A stretch of DNA of 64,000 nt from Ceratothoa steindachneri. Taxonomy: Eukaryota; Arthropoda; Malacostraca; Isopoda; Cymothoidae. The notes under the pieces are model-generated. The model ran no database searches. It saw nothing but the letters and a program-made list of their open reading frames with translations, and had not been told where the DNA came from. The translations under genes and the position numbers were made by a program. The stretch lies in the NCBI GenBank assembly GCA_963969495.1, contig OZ018331.1, positions 151,277,264 through 151,341,263 of the forward strand, in the 5' to 3' direction. Below, one piece after another: positions 1 to 9,845 of the stretch (its first letter is position 1; each line of letters opens with the position of its first letter).

Positions 1-1250
1 ACCCCTCCTCACTCCACAAACAGTCAGACTAAACATCTACACACCTTACTTATCCATCACATCCCAATCCAGGTACATATTTACAGCCTCCATAAATCTA
101 AGCAGGTACCTAGAATTCCTCCCAAAGTGGTTCATGCTAAACAATGTCCAACTTTATCATGGCCCAGTGGGACCATCCCACTTGGATGTATCCTGCATGA
201 TGTTTAGCTGCAATTGAACTTCCACTCTCTGGCTGTTGTATGGACTGCTAGCACAGGGGGAGGGGTCTATAAAATTCTCTCAGCATGCAACATCCTCCCT
301 TGATACCTCCTGACAGTCTCACAGAAGGTGCAGCAAAACTTAATTGTGGTAACATTGATGGAGTCGTACAGCACAGGGTGCAGGATGAAAGGATTTCTCC
401 CTTAATCTCCCAAGCAGTCAGAGGGAGAAGAGATGTCTTATTCCCAGGGAGCTATAAACTACAACAACAAAACCACCTGCAAATCAACAGTCACCCTCTT
501 TACCCCTGAACTAAAACAAAGTATCACCCAGACATCTTCCTCCACAGCCAACTTATCACACTCAACCATAACCACAAGCTTCTGGGTCTCACTTTAGATC
601 TACACATGACCTTCGTTCAACACACAAAAGCACATCGAAATTCATGTCCAAACTCAACACCCTTACAAATGCTAACTTTGAACAACACAAAGAAACATCT
701 GAAAATCCTATACAGACGTAGTACACCCACACAACACAATTATGCAGCTTCCCAGCCTGGGCAACGAACCAATAGACGCCTCCACAAGATACTACTATAA
801 ATTTCAAAATACTCCCCTTCACATCACAACTGGCAACCTAATTAATACACCACCTCCAAACAAAATCATCCCAACCAAGGATCATCTAAACATGATAGGG
901 GTACAGTTCTTCAGTAAACTTCAATGCCCATCACAGACTCTCCACTCCAGCCACCTTCTACACACAGTTACTAGATAACCTACCACCAAGCCACACTGAA
1001 CCAGAACACTACCATTCATCCAAAAAAAGAGCTGAAAAATTTCTCTACCCCAAAGAGGCCACCCTCCTGATAGCCGCCAATCCAAAGCAAACCTCAATTT
1101 TCAACCCAGATTTCCTCTGGTCCAACTGCGATCAAGATGCCCACCGACCCCACCAACACCCTCCTGCTGCAACCTAAAAACACTGGCCAAGTCCTTCTAT
1201 CCTGTCCCCCCTCTTGACCATCTCTGAATCGGGGGAGGGGGGGTATATTT
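1..1250 (+). pseudogene. Jockey-like LINE reverse transcriptase remnant (3' part)
   Basis: The plus strand, read across several broken frames, resembles the C-terminal half of a non-LTR reverse transcriptase. Near 30-70 a stretch reading VRLNIYTPYLSITSQ stands where the YADD region is expected. Near 560-600 is SFWVSL, matching the 'LGVTLD' block, and at 790-960 is FQNTPLHITTG followed by a Leu/His-rich thumb-like region ending in PSQTLHSSHLLH. Stops and frameshifts are frequent and the catalytic DD is lost, so it is dead. The start lies left of the window. A similar fragment occurs at 23,560-24,080. The clade assignment is by pattern memory only. Confidence 0.6.
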
Positions 1251-1955
1251 GCAATCTCCTCCTCGCACACCCTATCAAGTCATTTAATAAATAGTTGCAA
1301 AGCACACACATTTCCAATCACTAATACCTGGTGATAAGCATACACTAAAATACACAGTACTCATCTCTCACCAGTCTCACCCCTCACTTCCAGTTGTATT
1401 TCGCAGCACATGCTACATACAGCTATTAAATAGTCACTGTAACATCAAAAACCATGCCTTACAACCACCCTGATATACCAAAACCATTAATTTTGATCGC
1501 CTTAATGCGTGTATCCCTTTCATCAAACATTTTACAAAAGCAGTTTACTACCCATTATCAAGACACTCACTCATACACTTTCTCTGTGGTTCATGCCTCA
1601 GTATTGAGTTTAATTCTCAGCGAGAGCCAACAAAAAAAAATTGGGGCCTCCTCAGGAGCTAACTACTAGTGAGGTGATATGTCGAGTCTGGATACACATG
1701 CATGCAAACAGCTTTAGCTATGTACATCACACACAAAGGCAATTGCAACACTGGTCTTTCTCTCTTACCTATCTTCACACAGACACATCATTCTTCCATC
1801 ATTTCATACCATTCTTTCTCAACCAGTTGCCTCAACATTAGTAATCAGTCCAACCTCTACCCAATTTAAACATACCTTTTCTATACCCATACATCTTGCC
1901 AACAATATTCAGCAAACTTATTCCCCTGTAATTCATGTGTTCACCTTTGGAGCTT
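1251..1955. other. No gene seen
   Basis: Low-complexity, moderately AT-rich DNA with short open frames but no recognisable protein, RNA or repeat. It may include the remaining 3' UTR of the LINE to its left; an AATAAATA string lies near 1,287. Confidence 0.5.
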
Positions 1956-1959
1956 CTCT

Positions 1960-2645
1960 GTGAGATCAACGAGAAAAATTGAAAATTAACACCCTCATTC
2001 TCAGATTTTGCTGAAATTTGGTTTCTAGGAAGTTTTGGGGCCCTAATCCCAATTCTGAAATTTTAAGGTCAATCAGACCAACGGTTCAGGAGATATCACC
2101 TCAGACGTTTTGAGGTCACATGCGAGATCACTAACATTTGGCGACCCGTAAATAGGGTAATAATGGTCATAATTATATAAAAGTATATATATATTTAGAA
2201 TCAGAAAAGACAAAGAATCCAAATATGAAAGTTTTAGAACTAGGTTGAAAAATAAAAAAAAATCCTACATTTGGTAAAATTTGAGGTCAAGATTTGACCT
2301 CTGGGTATCAAAATTGAAAAATGTATATAAATGAGAAAAATGAAGGAATATGCTTTGGCTATTAGAATCAGTAAAAAAAAAAAAAAGTTGTTTATGCTAG
2401 TATTTTTCAAATAATTAACACATAAGTGAGCACTATATTTTTAAGTTGTCCGTCAATTCTACATATTTTTCACACTTAAGCTTTTAAATATAATTTATTT
2501 TGCATATAAAAAACAGTCAAATGTTTTGGCTATTAGAAACAATCATGAAAAGGTTGATTATGCTATTATTTTTCATGTAACTAACTTATGTTGACACCAT
2601 ATTTATAAATTACAGGTCAATTTAAAAATTTATTTTAGCTATCCG
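1960..2645 (+). repeat. Left arm of long inverted repeat
   Basis: About 680 bp whose reverse complement is found at 3,760-4,446 with frequent point differences and small indels. The outermost shared part reads roughly TCTCTGT(C)GGATCAAC on both ends. Confidence 0.75.
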
Positions 2646-3030
2646 TTTGACTTGACCTAAATCTCCAAGAATAAAAAAAATGATATTTCACTGACAAAAT
2701 AATTACAATAAAGATAGGGAAGACCTGTTAACCTAATAAAATTCTGTTTCAGATTTTGAAGCAAATGTTACCATGAGCTTCGCACTTTTTCTGGCTCAAT
2801 AACAACCCTTCTGAAAAGAACCAAAAAAGAAAATATATTTAAATTATTATACAGAGAAAAATTGCATTTTAGGTAGGCTAAAGAGCATCATTAAAGAATA
2901 AATCCTTCAAAGTAAAAGCTTGCCAATTATCAATTTTGTTTTATACAGTACCTTAAACTTTATTCGATGGGCCATATAAATCACACACACCTTTCTGGTG
3001 AAATATAAAATATATTATCTTAGTACTTAC

Positions 3031-3395
3031 TTTCTTTGACTGGTTTTGGTCCAAAAGTGCTAGAACTGGTTCAATTGAGGTTGAAGGATTTTCTTCAACC
3101 AAGCAATCACTGTCCAGATCTCGAACTGAAGATATGTTACTCAAATCACTGATTGAAGATGATTCAATTGAATCTTGTTCAGTCTCATTGTTTTCAGTGG
3201 TTCTAAATATTGTGGGATTTTTCATTATGTGTCCAACTGTTCACACACAACAATGAGTCTTTTTTCAATCTTCCAGCACATTTTTCAATAAGCACATCAG
3301 TGACTTTTCTAAGATTGATTGTTATGCGCTTCTTGTGTTTTTTTGTAGAGTCTTGGCAGTATTTCAAGTGCCAAACCATTGTATTTTGGTGAATA
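3031..3395 (-). pseudogene. Gene remnant inside the foldback element (Cys/Lys-rich domain plus acidic tail)
   Basis: On the minus strand 3,395-3,245 reads MVWHLKYCQDSTKKHKKRI, then LRKVTDVLIEKC and DSLLC. This spacing of C, KHKK, LRKV and LC resembles a short Cys-containing domain found in many invertebrate transposon-derived proteins (recalled, not looked up). A frameshift or stop near 3,225 separates it from an acidic Ser/Glu/Asp-rich stretch (3,225-3,031) that ends exactly at a good 5' splice site, AAAGAAA|GTAAGT. It therefore looks like one exon of a transposon gene, now broken. No following exon was recognised toward 2,640. This could be the only coding remnant of a once autonomous element. 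Confidence 0.45.
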
Positions 3396-3759
3396 GGCCT
3401 AATAGCCGAGATGTAGATTTCACTAAGTAATTTCTATAAATCTGTAATTTTAAGATATACAATTAGATGACACTTTTTAGAATATAGTTATACACAATAT
3501 TTTAATTCTTGATATTCTTTGAGGCTCAGTGAAAAACAATAAGAACCTACCACACACAATGCTGGCTGAAACTGTAGACTAGGAACTACAACTATCTGTG
3601 TTGATTCTGTAAAAGTAGCAACATTTTGCAACAGGATTGTTTAAGCTACATGTGAGCTTTGTCTTCCTCTTTCACTACTTTAACTATATATTATTGACAG
3701 TGAATTACAATTTTTATTGAACTCTTAGAGTTCAAGATCAAATTGATATCAAAGCTACA

Positions 3760-4446
3760 AAATTTCAATGAATTGACAAATAATTTGTAAATATGGTGTT
3801 CACTTATAAGTTAATTACATGAAAAATACCAAGATAACCTTTTTATAGCTGTTGCTAATAGCCAAGAGCTGTACCTTCGTTTTTTATATTAAAAAAAAAA
3901 GGTAATTTTAATTTCTATAGGTCAAATTAGGAGCTTAAGTGTGAAAAATATGTAGAATTGATGGACAACTTATAAATATGGCACTCACTTATGTGTTAGT
4001 TACATGAAAACTGCTAGCATAAACGAACCTTTTCTTACTGATTCAAATAGCCAAAGCATAGGCCTCATTTTTCACATTTATAATTTTTTTTTTCAATCTT
4101 GATACCCCAGAGGTCAAATCTTGACCTCAAATTTGACCAAATGTAAGATTTTTTTATTTTTCAACTTAGAGTTCTAAAACTATCGTATTTGGATTCCTTG
4201 TCTTTTTCCGATTCTAAATATATATATTTTTATATAATTATGACCATTATTACTCTAGTTATGGGTCGCCAAATGTTAGTGACCTTGCATATGACCTCAA
4301 AATGCCTGAGGTCATATCTTGTGAACCATTGGTTGGATTGACCTTAAAATTTCAGCAATGGATTTAGGGTCCCAAAACTTGCTATAAACCAAATTTCAGC
4401 AAAATCTGAGAGATGAGGGTGTTAGGTATTGGTTGATCCGACAGAG
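3760..4446 (-). repeat. Right arm of long inverted repeat
   Basis: Inverted partner of 1,960-2,645. Visible arm-to-arm divergence shows that the copy is not recent and is not being kept identical by gene conversion. Confidence 0.75.
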
Positions 4447-4567
4447 ACTTCCTCCTTTCTCCATTTAGTGTTACTATCAGAACATGCTTCCACTCCTCAG
4501 ACACCATTAATTTTTATAGCTTGAGAAGTTTATAGCATGCAAAAAGATATTTAAGAAAATGAGCTAC

Positions 4568-4763
4568 CTTTGTATTTTTTGCTTCTCCTATGGCAGTAAG
4601 CAAATACAATGAGAAATGTGACAGAGAATATGATTGCTGTAAGACACATCACAACAGCTAGGCCATCGTAGCCAAACATAATCCATGGATTGGGTTCATC
4701 CCATGTATTGGGAATTTTCAAGCAAGATGTCACACAATCGGCACAGGTACAAGGAACATTATC
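4568..4763 (-). CDS. NPC1: NPC1 exon: end of N-terminal domain and first transmembrane helix
   Basis: Minus-strand exon with acceptor TTTCAG before GATAAT and donor AAG|GTAGCT; it starts in phase 0 and ends after base 1 of a codon. It encodes DNVPCTCADCVTSC (the conserved CxCxxC Cys cluster closing the NPC1 N-terminal domain), a short Pro-rich linker, WIMFGYDGLAVVMC and a continuous hydrophobic helix (about 25 residues), then a basic HRRSKK tail. This is the usual NPC1 order: luminal domain, linker, TM1, cytosolic basic patch. NPC1 exports cholesterol from late endosomes and lysosomes, taking sterol from NPC2. The following exons would lie left of 4,568; none is recognisable down to position 1. 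Confidence 0.85.
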
Positions 4764-5056
4764 CTGAAACCAAAAATATAAGTTAGCTTTGGTACTAGTG
4801 TAAAAATAATTCAGATGAGTAAATATTAAAATAGTAGTTGCCCACAAACAGCAATACACTTTAAGAACTTCGTACCTCACAAAAGAGGTAAAGTGAAAGA
4901 AAGCGATGGATTTGGTAAATATAAGAAAATTTGTGTATAAAAAAAAAGAACTGCAATTGCAACAACAAAGCTAGGAAACAGTTTAATTATCTAGCAAACA
5001 TTGTGTTCAAGTCCAAGGACAAATCTTAAAACGAAATATAAACTAAAGATACTTAC

Positions 5057-5241
5057 TTTAACTGCTTCATGGCAAGGAATCACAGTTTTGTTTAAAGGCT
5101 TAAAATTTCCAACCGTTTGTTCATTTTCAATGTACTGATATTGAATATTGAGGGGTGTATATTCATTGTGTTCAAAGTCTCCCAGGAAGTTAAACAACCG
5201 AACTGGACTGCACGCTGATCCTGAAGCACCGCAGAAGATTT
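5057..5241 (-). CDS. NPC1: NPC1 exon: second half of N-terminal sterol-binding domain
   Basis: Acceptor TTTCCAG before AAATCTTC and donor GTTAAA|GTAAGT. The entry phase continues the previous exon, and the exit is phase 0. The peptide EIFCGASGSAC-SPVRLFNFLGD has the conserved 'CG....C....W/LF.F.G' pattern of NPC1, followed by a region with NKT (a possible N-glycosylation site) and VIPCHEAVK leading into the next exon. No stop or frameshift. The exon belongs to the luminal domain. Confidence 0.85.
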
Positions 5242-5957
5242 CTGGAAATTGATTGTAATAGATTAACAGAACTGAACATTAAATGTTGATTGATCTATTA
5301 CTGGAGAAGTCCATTTTATCCTATTAGGACAGACCTGGCAAAGGAAGCTCCTATGTAGAAGAGAGGGGAAGCAGGAGAGATACATTCTACCTTACATACC
5401 AATGTACTCTACATATTTAGGCTACCATCTACACATTTTCACTTTTGTTAATTTTACTACTACATTTATGAAATTCCTTTTAGGAATATTTTTGTTGATA
5501 ATGCCCCTGTTGGTTATCTTTTAAAGTAAAACAGATGAGCAAGAAAATGGATGAGAGAAATGAAAGAAAGCCACTCTTCCACCAGCACCACAGTTCAACA
5601 ATTAATTTAATTGTGCACTCAAGATTTATAGGAATACACTTTGTGCAATGTGGACTCATAATAGCAGCAAATGTACTTTCAGTGAGTGTGAGGTCAGATG
5701 CATAATAAAAATAGAGGTTTTATATGCATAACTGAAAAACTCACATGTGACACATACCATACAAATGGTTCTCTTTAAATATTCATGCATCAGGATTTGA
5801 CTAGCAATAAATCCTTTAGATGAACACTAACTTGCATTATATGCTGACATTTAAATTCCTTTAAGAATGCAGCTAAATTAAAAAAAAAATTGATAGAAAA
5901 TGTTATTGTACCTTAATGACAAATGGACCCCCTACCCCTCCAAAAAAGAAAACTCAC

Positions 5958-6068
5958 CAATGACTCTCTGATTAGCAGATGCAAAATGGACACTTGAACA
6001 AGAATCATAAATTTTTTCCACAAAGTCTCGTGCAATATAAAATTTGATATCTGCAACCATCTCTTGTC
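5958..6068 (-). CDS. NPC1: NPC1 exon: helix after the sterol pocket
   Basis: A 111-nt exon with acceptor TATTTCAG before GACAAGAG and donor ATTG|GTGAGT, phase 1 to phase 1. It encodes GQEMVADIKFYIARDFVEKIYDSC-SSVHFASANQRVIG, matching the NPC1 stretch 'v..i.yyi...fa..myd.C..V..p..n..aig'. The phase-1 exit is completed by the first bases of the exon at 5,241. Confidence 0.85.
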
Positions 6069-6618
6069 CTGAAATAGAAAAAAAAATTCCTCTCTTAATG
6101 TTTAACTGTGCTGTCTGTGCAGACCTCAGTAGGGCAAAATTTACTGTTGGATAAATGAAAACTGAGTTAAGAAAGGCAATGAGACACCACACAGCTCAAT
6201 ATTAGTTTTTAATGTGGAAACCCAATAACAGCCAAAGTGAACATTTTCAGATAGGTAAAAAAATGAATGAAAGGAGATACAAGTGAGGGGAAAAAAAGAG
6301 AAGAAAGCACATGGTTTTTATTTATACAAAAAGTGAAGATCAATAGACGGATATCTGCAAGAAATCTTCTGAAAAGACTAGTTATGAGGTGATACTAAAA
6401 TCTGATTCTGATTCATAGTCTACCTAAAATATAGCTCTCAAAAGCCTAGTGAATACAGCATTGCATTTCTGCCTAGGCTCAACATTTGTTGGCTATCTTG
6501 TAGTGAGTAACTAATATTTGCAATGTTGGTAAGTGGTTGTATTACATGTGGTCCAAAATGTCTGTACTAGAGGTAGCCAAGTGCTTCCCATTATGGACGT
6601 GATTTATCTAGTGGTTTG

Positions 6619-6875
6619 TAAAATGTGTATAGTGAGAATTGATGGGAAAGTTGTTTTAGCTGGATGACTAGTCAATCATCTGGGTGGGGTTTAAGTGGTT
6701 AACATAGGAAAAGTGTGTGATGAGAGTGTTTGTTGTGGTAATTGCTGCATGTGTTTGTGTAGTATTGCTGTTGGACAGTGTGATAGTGTTTTGCAGTTTG
6801 CTGGTGTTTGTTCTGTGGTCAAGTGTTTGACCCAATAAAATGTGTATAGTGAGAATTGATGGGGAAGTTGTTTTA
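6619..6875 (+). repeat. 39-bp direct repeat pair in NPC1 intron
   Basis: The string beginning AAAATGTGTATAGTGAGAATT and ending GTTGTTTTA occurs at about 6,619-6,658 and again at 6,837-6,875 with one base difference, inside a GT-rich intron segment (6,480-6,960). It suggests a local duplication of about 218 bp period that has since diverged outside the 39-bp core. Confidence 0.7.
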
Positions 6876-7004
6876 TTTACTTGTGTGTTTAGAGCTCCTG
6901 ATTGGTGAGCTATGTCTTGTGTTAGGTGTGTTAGGAATTTTGGCTTAGTGGGCTATGTTTTCTGATGAGGCCTTAAAAATGAAATCAAACTTTTTCTTTC
7001 CTAC

Positions 7005-7208
7005 CTTCCTTGCCTGGTTGGTTGGCATCTTGGTATTTCACAGGTTCCAAGAATTCTTGCTGATTGGGAGAACAAGACATATAGCAAAATGGAACCCTTA
7101 TGTTTCGCATACATGTTGGACATTTTCCCAACAAATCTTCCATTAGTTTCAAAGAGTTAGAAAGTAATTGTGCTTGAGCATGATTGCAACATGTATGGAA
7201 TGAGGATT
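7005..7208 (-). CDS. NPC1: NPC1 exon: central part of N-terminal domain
   Basis: Acceptor TTTTCCTCAG before AATCCTCA and donor GAAG|GTAGGA, phase 1 to phase 1, 204 nt. The peptide includes FHTCCN, the run LLGKCPTCMRNI and FCYMSCSPNQQEFL. These are the 'CC', 'RCPSC..N' and 'FC...CSP.QS.Fl' signatures of the NPC1 N-terminal domain, whose cysteines form its disulphides. The frame is intact. The intron between this exon and the next is about 0.94 kb and GT-rich. Confidence 0.88.
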
Positions 7209-7378
7209 CTGAGGAAAAAAAGTCAATGTTAAAATCATAAAATTTTAAAAACAGCAAGAAAATACTAGAAACTGAGAAATCCTTAATTTTCACTTTAGGG
7301 GGGAACTAAAAGTAATGAATATTTAATCAATTTTATATCAATAATGTTTTTATACAATTAAATGCAAATTCATTTTAC

Positions 7379-7541
7379 CTGATTGTAGTTCTTCATAGAG
7401 TTCAGGGCAGGCCTGACTTAATAACTCCTTTCCTTCTGTTGATATGAGTTTGGCTGTACCATTGTATGCACAATTTGCCTGTTTCCGAGAACTATCTAAT
7501 TTACCGCAGTGGTCATACCATATGCACTGGCCAGAGGATGC
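7379..7541 (-). CDS. NPC1: NPC1 exon: start of mature N-terminal domain
   Basis: Acceptor CTTGTTTCAG before GCATCC and donor TCAG|GTAAAA; starts in phase 0 and ends in phase 1. It encodes ASSGQCIWYDHCGK, ANCAYNGTAK and LLSQACPELYEEL, the N-terminal 'C.WYG.CG.....NC.Y.G.....' pattern of NPC1-family proteins. The signal-peptide exon must lie upstream (above 7,541); no candidate with a hydrophobic leader and donor was convincing. The five exons total 859 nt (~286 codons) with uninterrupted frame and consistent phases, so I read this as a live gene seen in part. Confidence 0.86.
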
Positions 7542-7904
7542 CTGAAACAAGATTATGCTATAGTAGAATAATAAATTCAAATTTAAACTAATCAAATTGA
7601 AAATTGGAAAATTATCTAACTTAAACCCCAATTTATATTAAATTAAAATTTAAAATATAAAAAGATAAAAAATTAGGGTAGTGTTTATCTATTCTTTCAT
7701 CTCAATTATATTCAAAATTTTAATATAACAAAATTTAGAAACAAAATAAAAATGAATGAATAAATTCAGAGAAAAAAGTTAAACAACAAAATTGATTAAG
7801 ATGGCAAAGAACATACACCAATGAATATATAATATTGATAAGAGAGGTTAACTTAGCCTTAAATTAATAGGGGTGAGCGGGAATAATTGTCCCCCCTCTC
7901 CACC
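7542..7904. other. AT-rich, no gene seen
   Basis: Very AT-rich DNA immediately upstream of the first recognised NPC1 exon; probably intron. A possible upstream signal-peptide exon was searched for by eye and not found. Confidence 0.5.
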
Positions 7905-8025
7905 ACCTGTTTCATGAATTGCACTGGCTACCAATTCAATACATAATCACTTTTGAGGTCCTCCGTCTTACAGCTGAGTATACAAACTTAAATGCTGAGG
8001 CATTTTCTAATAATAACCCTAACCA
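7905..8025 (+). pseudogene. Short LINE reverse-transcriptase thumb-like fragment
   Basis: The reading HWLPIQYIITFEVLRLT resembles the 'LHWLPI..RI.FK.L.LTYKALN' motif common near the C-terminus of LINE reverse transcriptases. It is only about 30 codons and borders a minisatellite, so this is a weak call. Confidence 0.4.
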
Positions 8026-8131
8026 GCCACTTGAACCATGTGCTCAGGCTCTGTCCACCCCCTTACTGTTGTTCATCATAGTTATGAAGTGTCTGGCAGT
8101 GGATGGTATCAACTGCCAACTGGAATTGGCA

Positions 8132-8540
8132 GGTTGCGGATGCCAGGCATGAGGTGGAACAATAAAGTGAGAGGTTGAATGCAAACAAGGTTGCGGATGC
8201 CAGGCATGAGGTGGAACAATAAAGTGAGAGGTTGAATGCAAACAAGGTTGCGGATGCCAGGCATGAGGTGGAACAATAAAGTGAGAGGTTGAATGCAAAC
8301 AAGGTTGCGGATGCCAGGCATGAGGTGGAACAATAAAGTGAGAGGTTGAATGCAAACAAGGTTGCGGATGCCAGGCATGAGGTGGAACAATAAAGTGAGA
8401 GGTTGAATGCAAACAAGGTTGCGGATGCCAGGCATGAGGTGGAACAATAAAGTGAGAGGTTGAATGCAAACAAGGTTGCGGATGCCAGGCATGAGGTGGA
8501 ACAATAAAGTGAGAGGTTGAATGCAAACAAGGTTGCGGAT
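8132..8540. repeat. 57-bp minisatellite, seven full copies
   Basis: A 57-bp unit starting GGTTGCGGATGCCAGGCATG begins at 8132, 8189, 8246, 8303, 8360, 8417 and 8474, with a partial eighth at 8531. By eye the full copies are identical. Because 57 is a multiple of 3 and the unit lacks stops in all three minus-strand frames, it creates three overlapping ~130-160 codon open frames that are artefacts. Homogeneity implies recent expansion or assembly of near-identical copies. No short interspersed spacers exist, so it is not a CRISPR array. Confidence 0.95.
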
Positions 8541-8593
8541 ACCACTTCAGTCAGAGAACAGGTTATTTATCACAATAGCAATAAAGTAACACA

Positions 8594-8640
8594 ATACACT
8601 ACCCTGGGAAACACCCTCCTGGAAATTGAGATCAGATTAA
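8594..8640 (-). pseudogene. Tiny LINE RT motif remnant
   Basis: On the minus strand the sequence reads FQEGVSQGSVL, close to the LINE motif EGVPQGSVLS. Only ~12-15 codons are recognisable. With the 7,905 fragment it may be part of one LINE now separated by the minisatellite, but the two lie on opposite strands. Confidence 0.35.
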
Positions 8641-8739
8641 CCCATTAGTAGCCAGAGGACCTTTCAAGGTCGCCAGCTCGGTGCTACATAATTGCCCGAG
8701 GGACTTTTGTGGTCTTTTACTTTATGCTTGTTAACACCC

Positions 8740-9490
8740 CCATTTTTTATGAGAATTCATCCATTTTTTTTGTTTCATACTGGTATGTTAGTGTTTGTTC
8801 ATTTAATTAAAATACAGAAATGCCTTATTTCAATCCTTCTTTGTTTGTTACCAGAGATTTAAGAATGCGAGTAACTTGATCCAGTTTCAACCGATTTCTA
8901 TTGATGGCAACACTCAGTTCTTTTATATTTTTTTAACTTAAGACTCATAATCACTACCATTTTTCTGCAGATTCATTCATTCTTAGGTTTCAATCTTGTT
9001 AGTGGTTGTTCATCCAATTAAAATAAAGAAATGCATTAGGTCAGTCCTGTGAATGTGCGTAACCTGACCTGACCAAGTTTCAACTGATTTGTATTAACAG
9101 TGACACATGGTTGTTTTATGGCTTTTAACTTTACTCATAATCACTACTATTTTTATGCTGATTCATTCATTCTTATGTTTCACACTCTTAATGTTAGTAG
9201 TTGTTCATCCAATTAAAATAGAGAAATGCATTAGGTCAGTCCTGTGAATGTGTGTAACCTGACCTGACCTGACCCAGTTTCAACCAATTTGTATTGACAG
9301 TGACATATGGTTGTTTTATTGTCTTTTTGCCTTTACATTTCATTCTTAGGTTTCCTACTCTTATGTTAGTGGTTTTTCATTCAAATAAAATACAGAAATG
9401 CATTAAGTCAGTTCTGTGACATTTAGTATAAATTTACAAATGCGAGTGTCTTGACTCTGTTACGACCGATCTCTTTTGACGGTGACACAC
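8740..9490. repeat. Degenerate tandem repeat, ~175-210 bp period, about four copies
   Basis: Shared landmarks recur in order: CAGTTTCAACCGATTT-type, GACAGTGACACA, CATTCATTCTTAGGTTTC, TTCATCCAATTAAAATA, GAAATGCATTAGGTCAGT, ACCTGACCTGACC. TTCATCCAATTAAAATA-like strings lie near 8,797, 9,009, 9,204 and 9,378, giving spacings of ~212, 195 and 174 bp. The copies are diverged by substitutions and indels. Function unknown. Confidence 0.75.
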
Positions 9491-9526
9491 ATTTATTTTA
9501 TAAAGCAAAGCACAAACTTTTAAATC

Positions 9527-9658
9527 ATGAGTGAAGCAAATGAAAGCAATGTTTCTAGTGTTGAAAAGTGGAGTAGTGATGAGAACGATTTTGTTACTTC
9601 AAGCAAAAATGAGGAGCATGATAATAATAATAATAATAGCTTTCAGGGCTGTTAGCCA
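9527..9658 (+). pseudogene. Acidic 43-codon ORF, possible piggyBac N-terminus
   Basis: It starts MSEANESNVSSVEKWSSDE and continues with acidic and poly-Asn residues before a TAG. Acidic Ser/Asp/Glu-rich N-termini are usual in piggyBac-type transposases, and a piggyBac relic follows on the same strand from ~11,940. The interval is filled by a mariner remnant and GA-rich satellite. The link is an inference from position and composition only. Confidence 0.3.
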
Positions 9659-9845
9659 TCCCAGAGCGCAGGTTGTGTATCGAGTGTAGAGAAAATTTAC
9701 AGGGGAGAGAAAGCGATCAAGAGCTTTGAGAATGAGATTGATCATTGTGGCAATCAAAAACGCTCACAGAAGAACCTATCCCTAACGCCATTGAGTAAGA
9801 AAAGGAAAGACACGAGAATGGAAAAGAAGAAAGAATAATAAAGGG

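Larger units (their letters stand above)
1960..4446. mobile_element. Long-inverted-repeat (foldback-type) DNA element
   Basis: Two long arms, about 1,960-2,645 and 3,760-4,446, are inverted copies of each other. Matching landmarks include the outer AACACCCTCAT...CAGATTTTGCTG, a GGTCGCCAAATGTTAGTGA-type block, a palindromic GAGGTCAAGATTTGACCTC block, and ATTAGAATCAGTAA with its complement. Each arm contains a diverged internal duplication of ~150 bp (at 2,340-2,500 and 2,510-2,640 in the left arm). The ~1.1 kb interior holds a gene remnant on the minus strand. The long arms and terminal symmetry indicate a DNA transposon. Superfamily is not assigned, the exact ends are uncertain by a few bases, and no clear target duplication was found. 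The element lies in the NPC1 intron downstream of the exon ending at 4,568. Confidence 0.75.

Noticed and set aside
4568..7541. Patched or other sterol-sensing-domain protein instead of NPC1
   Set aside because: The Cys-rich N-terminal domain with the C.WYDHCG, KCPTC and FCYMSCSP patterns is specific to the NPC1/NPC1L1 family.
8132..8540. Regularly spaced repeats resembling a CRISPR array
   Set aside because: The whole 57-bp unit is repeated without variable spacers, and the genome is eukaryotic.
8044..8545. Three overlapping ~130-160 codon minus-strand ORFs with internal protein repeats
   Set aside because: They exist only because the 57-bp minisatellite has a length divisible by three and lacks stops; three frames being open at once shows no coding constraint.
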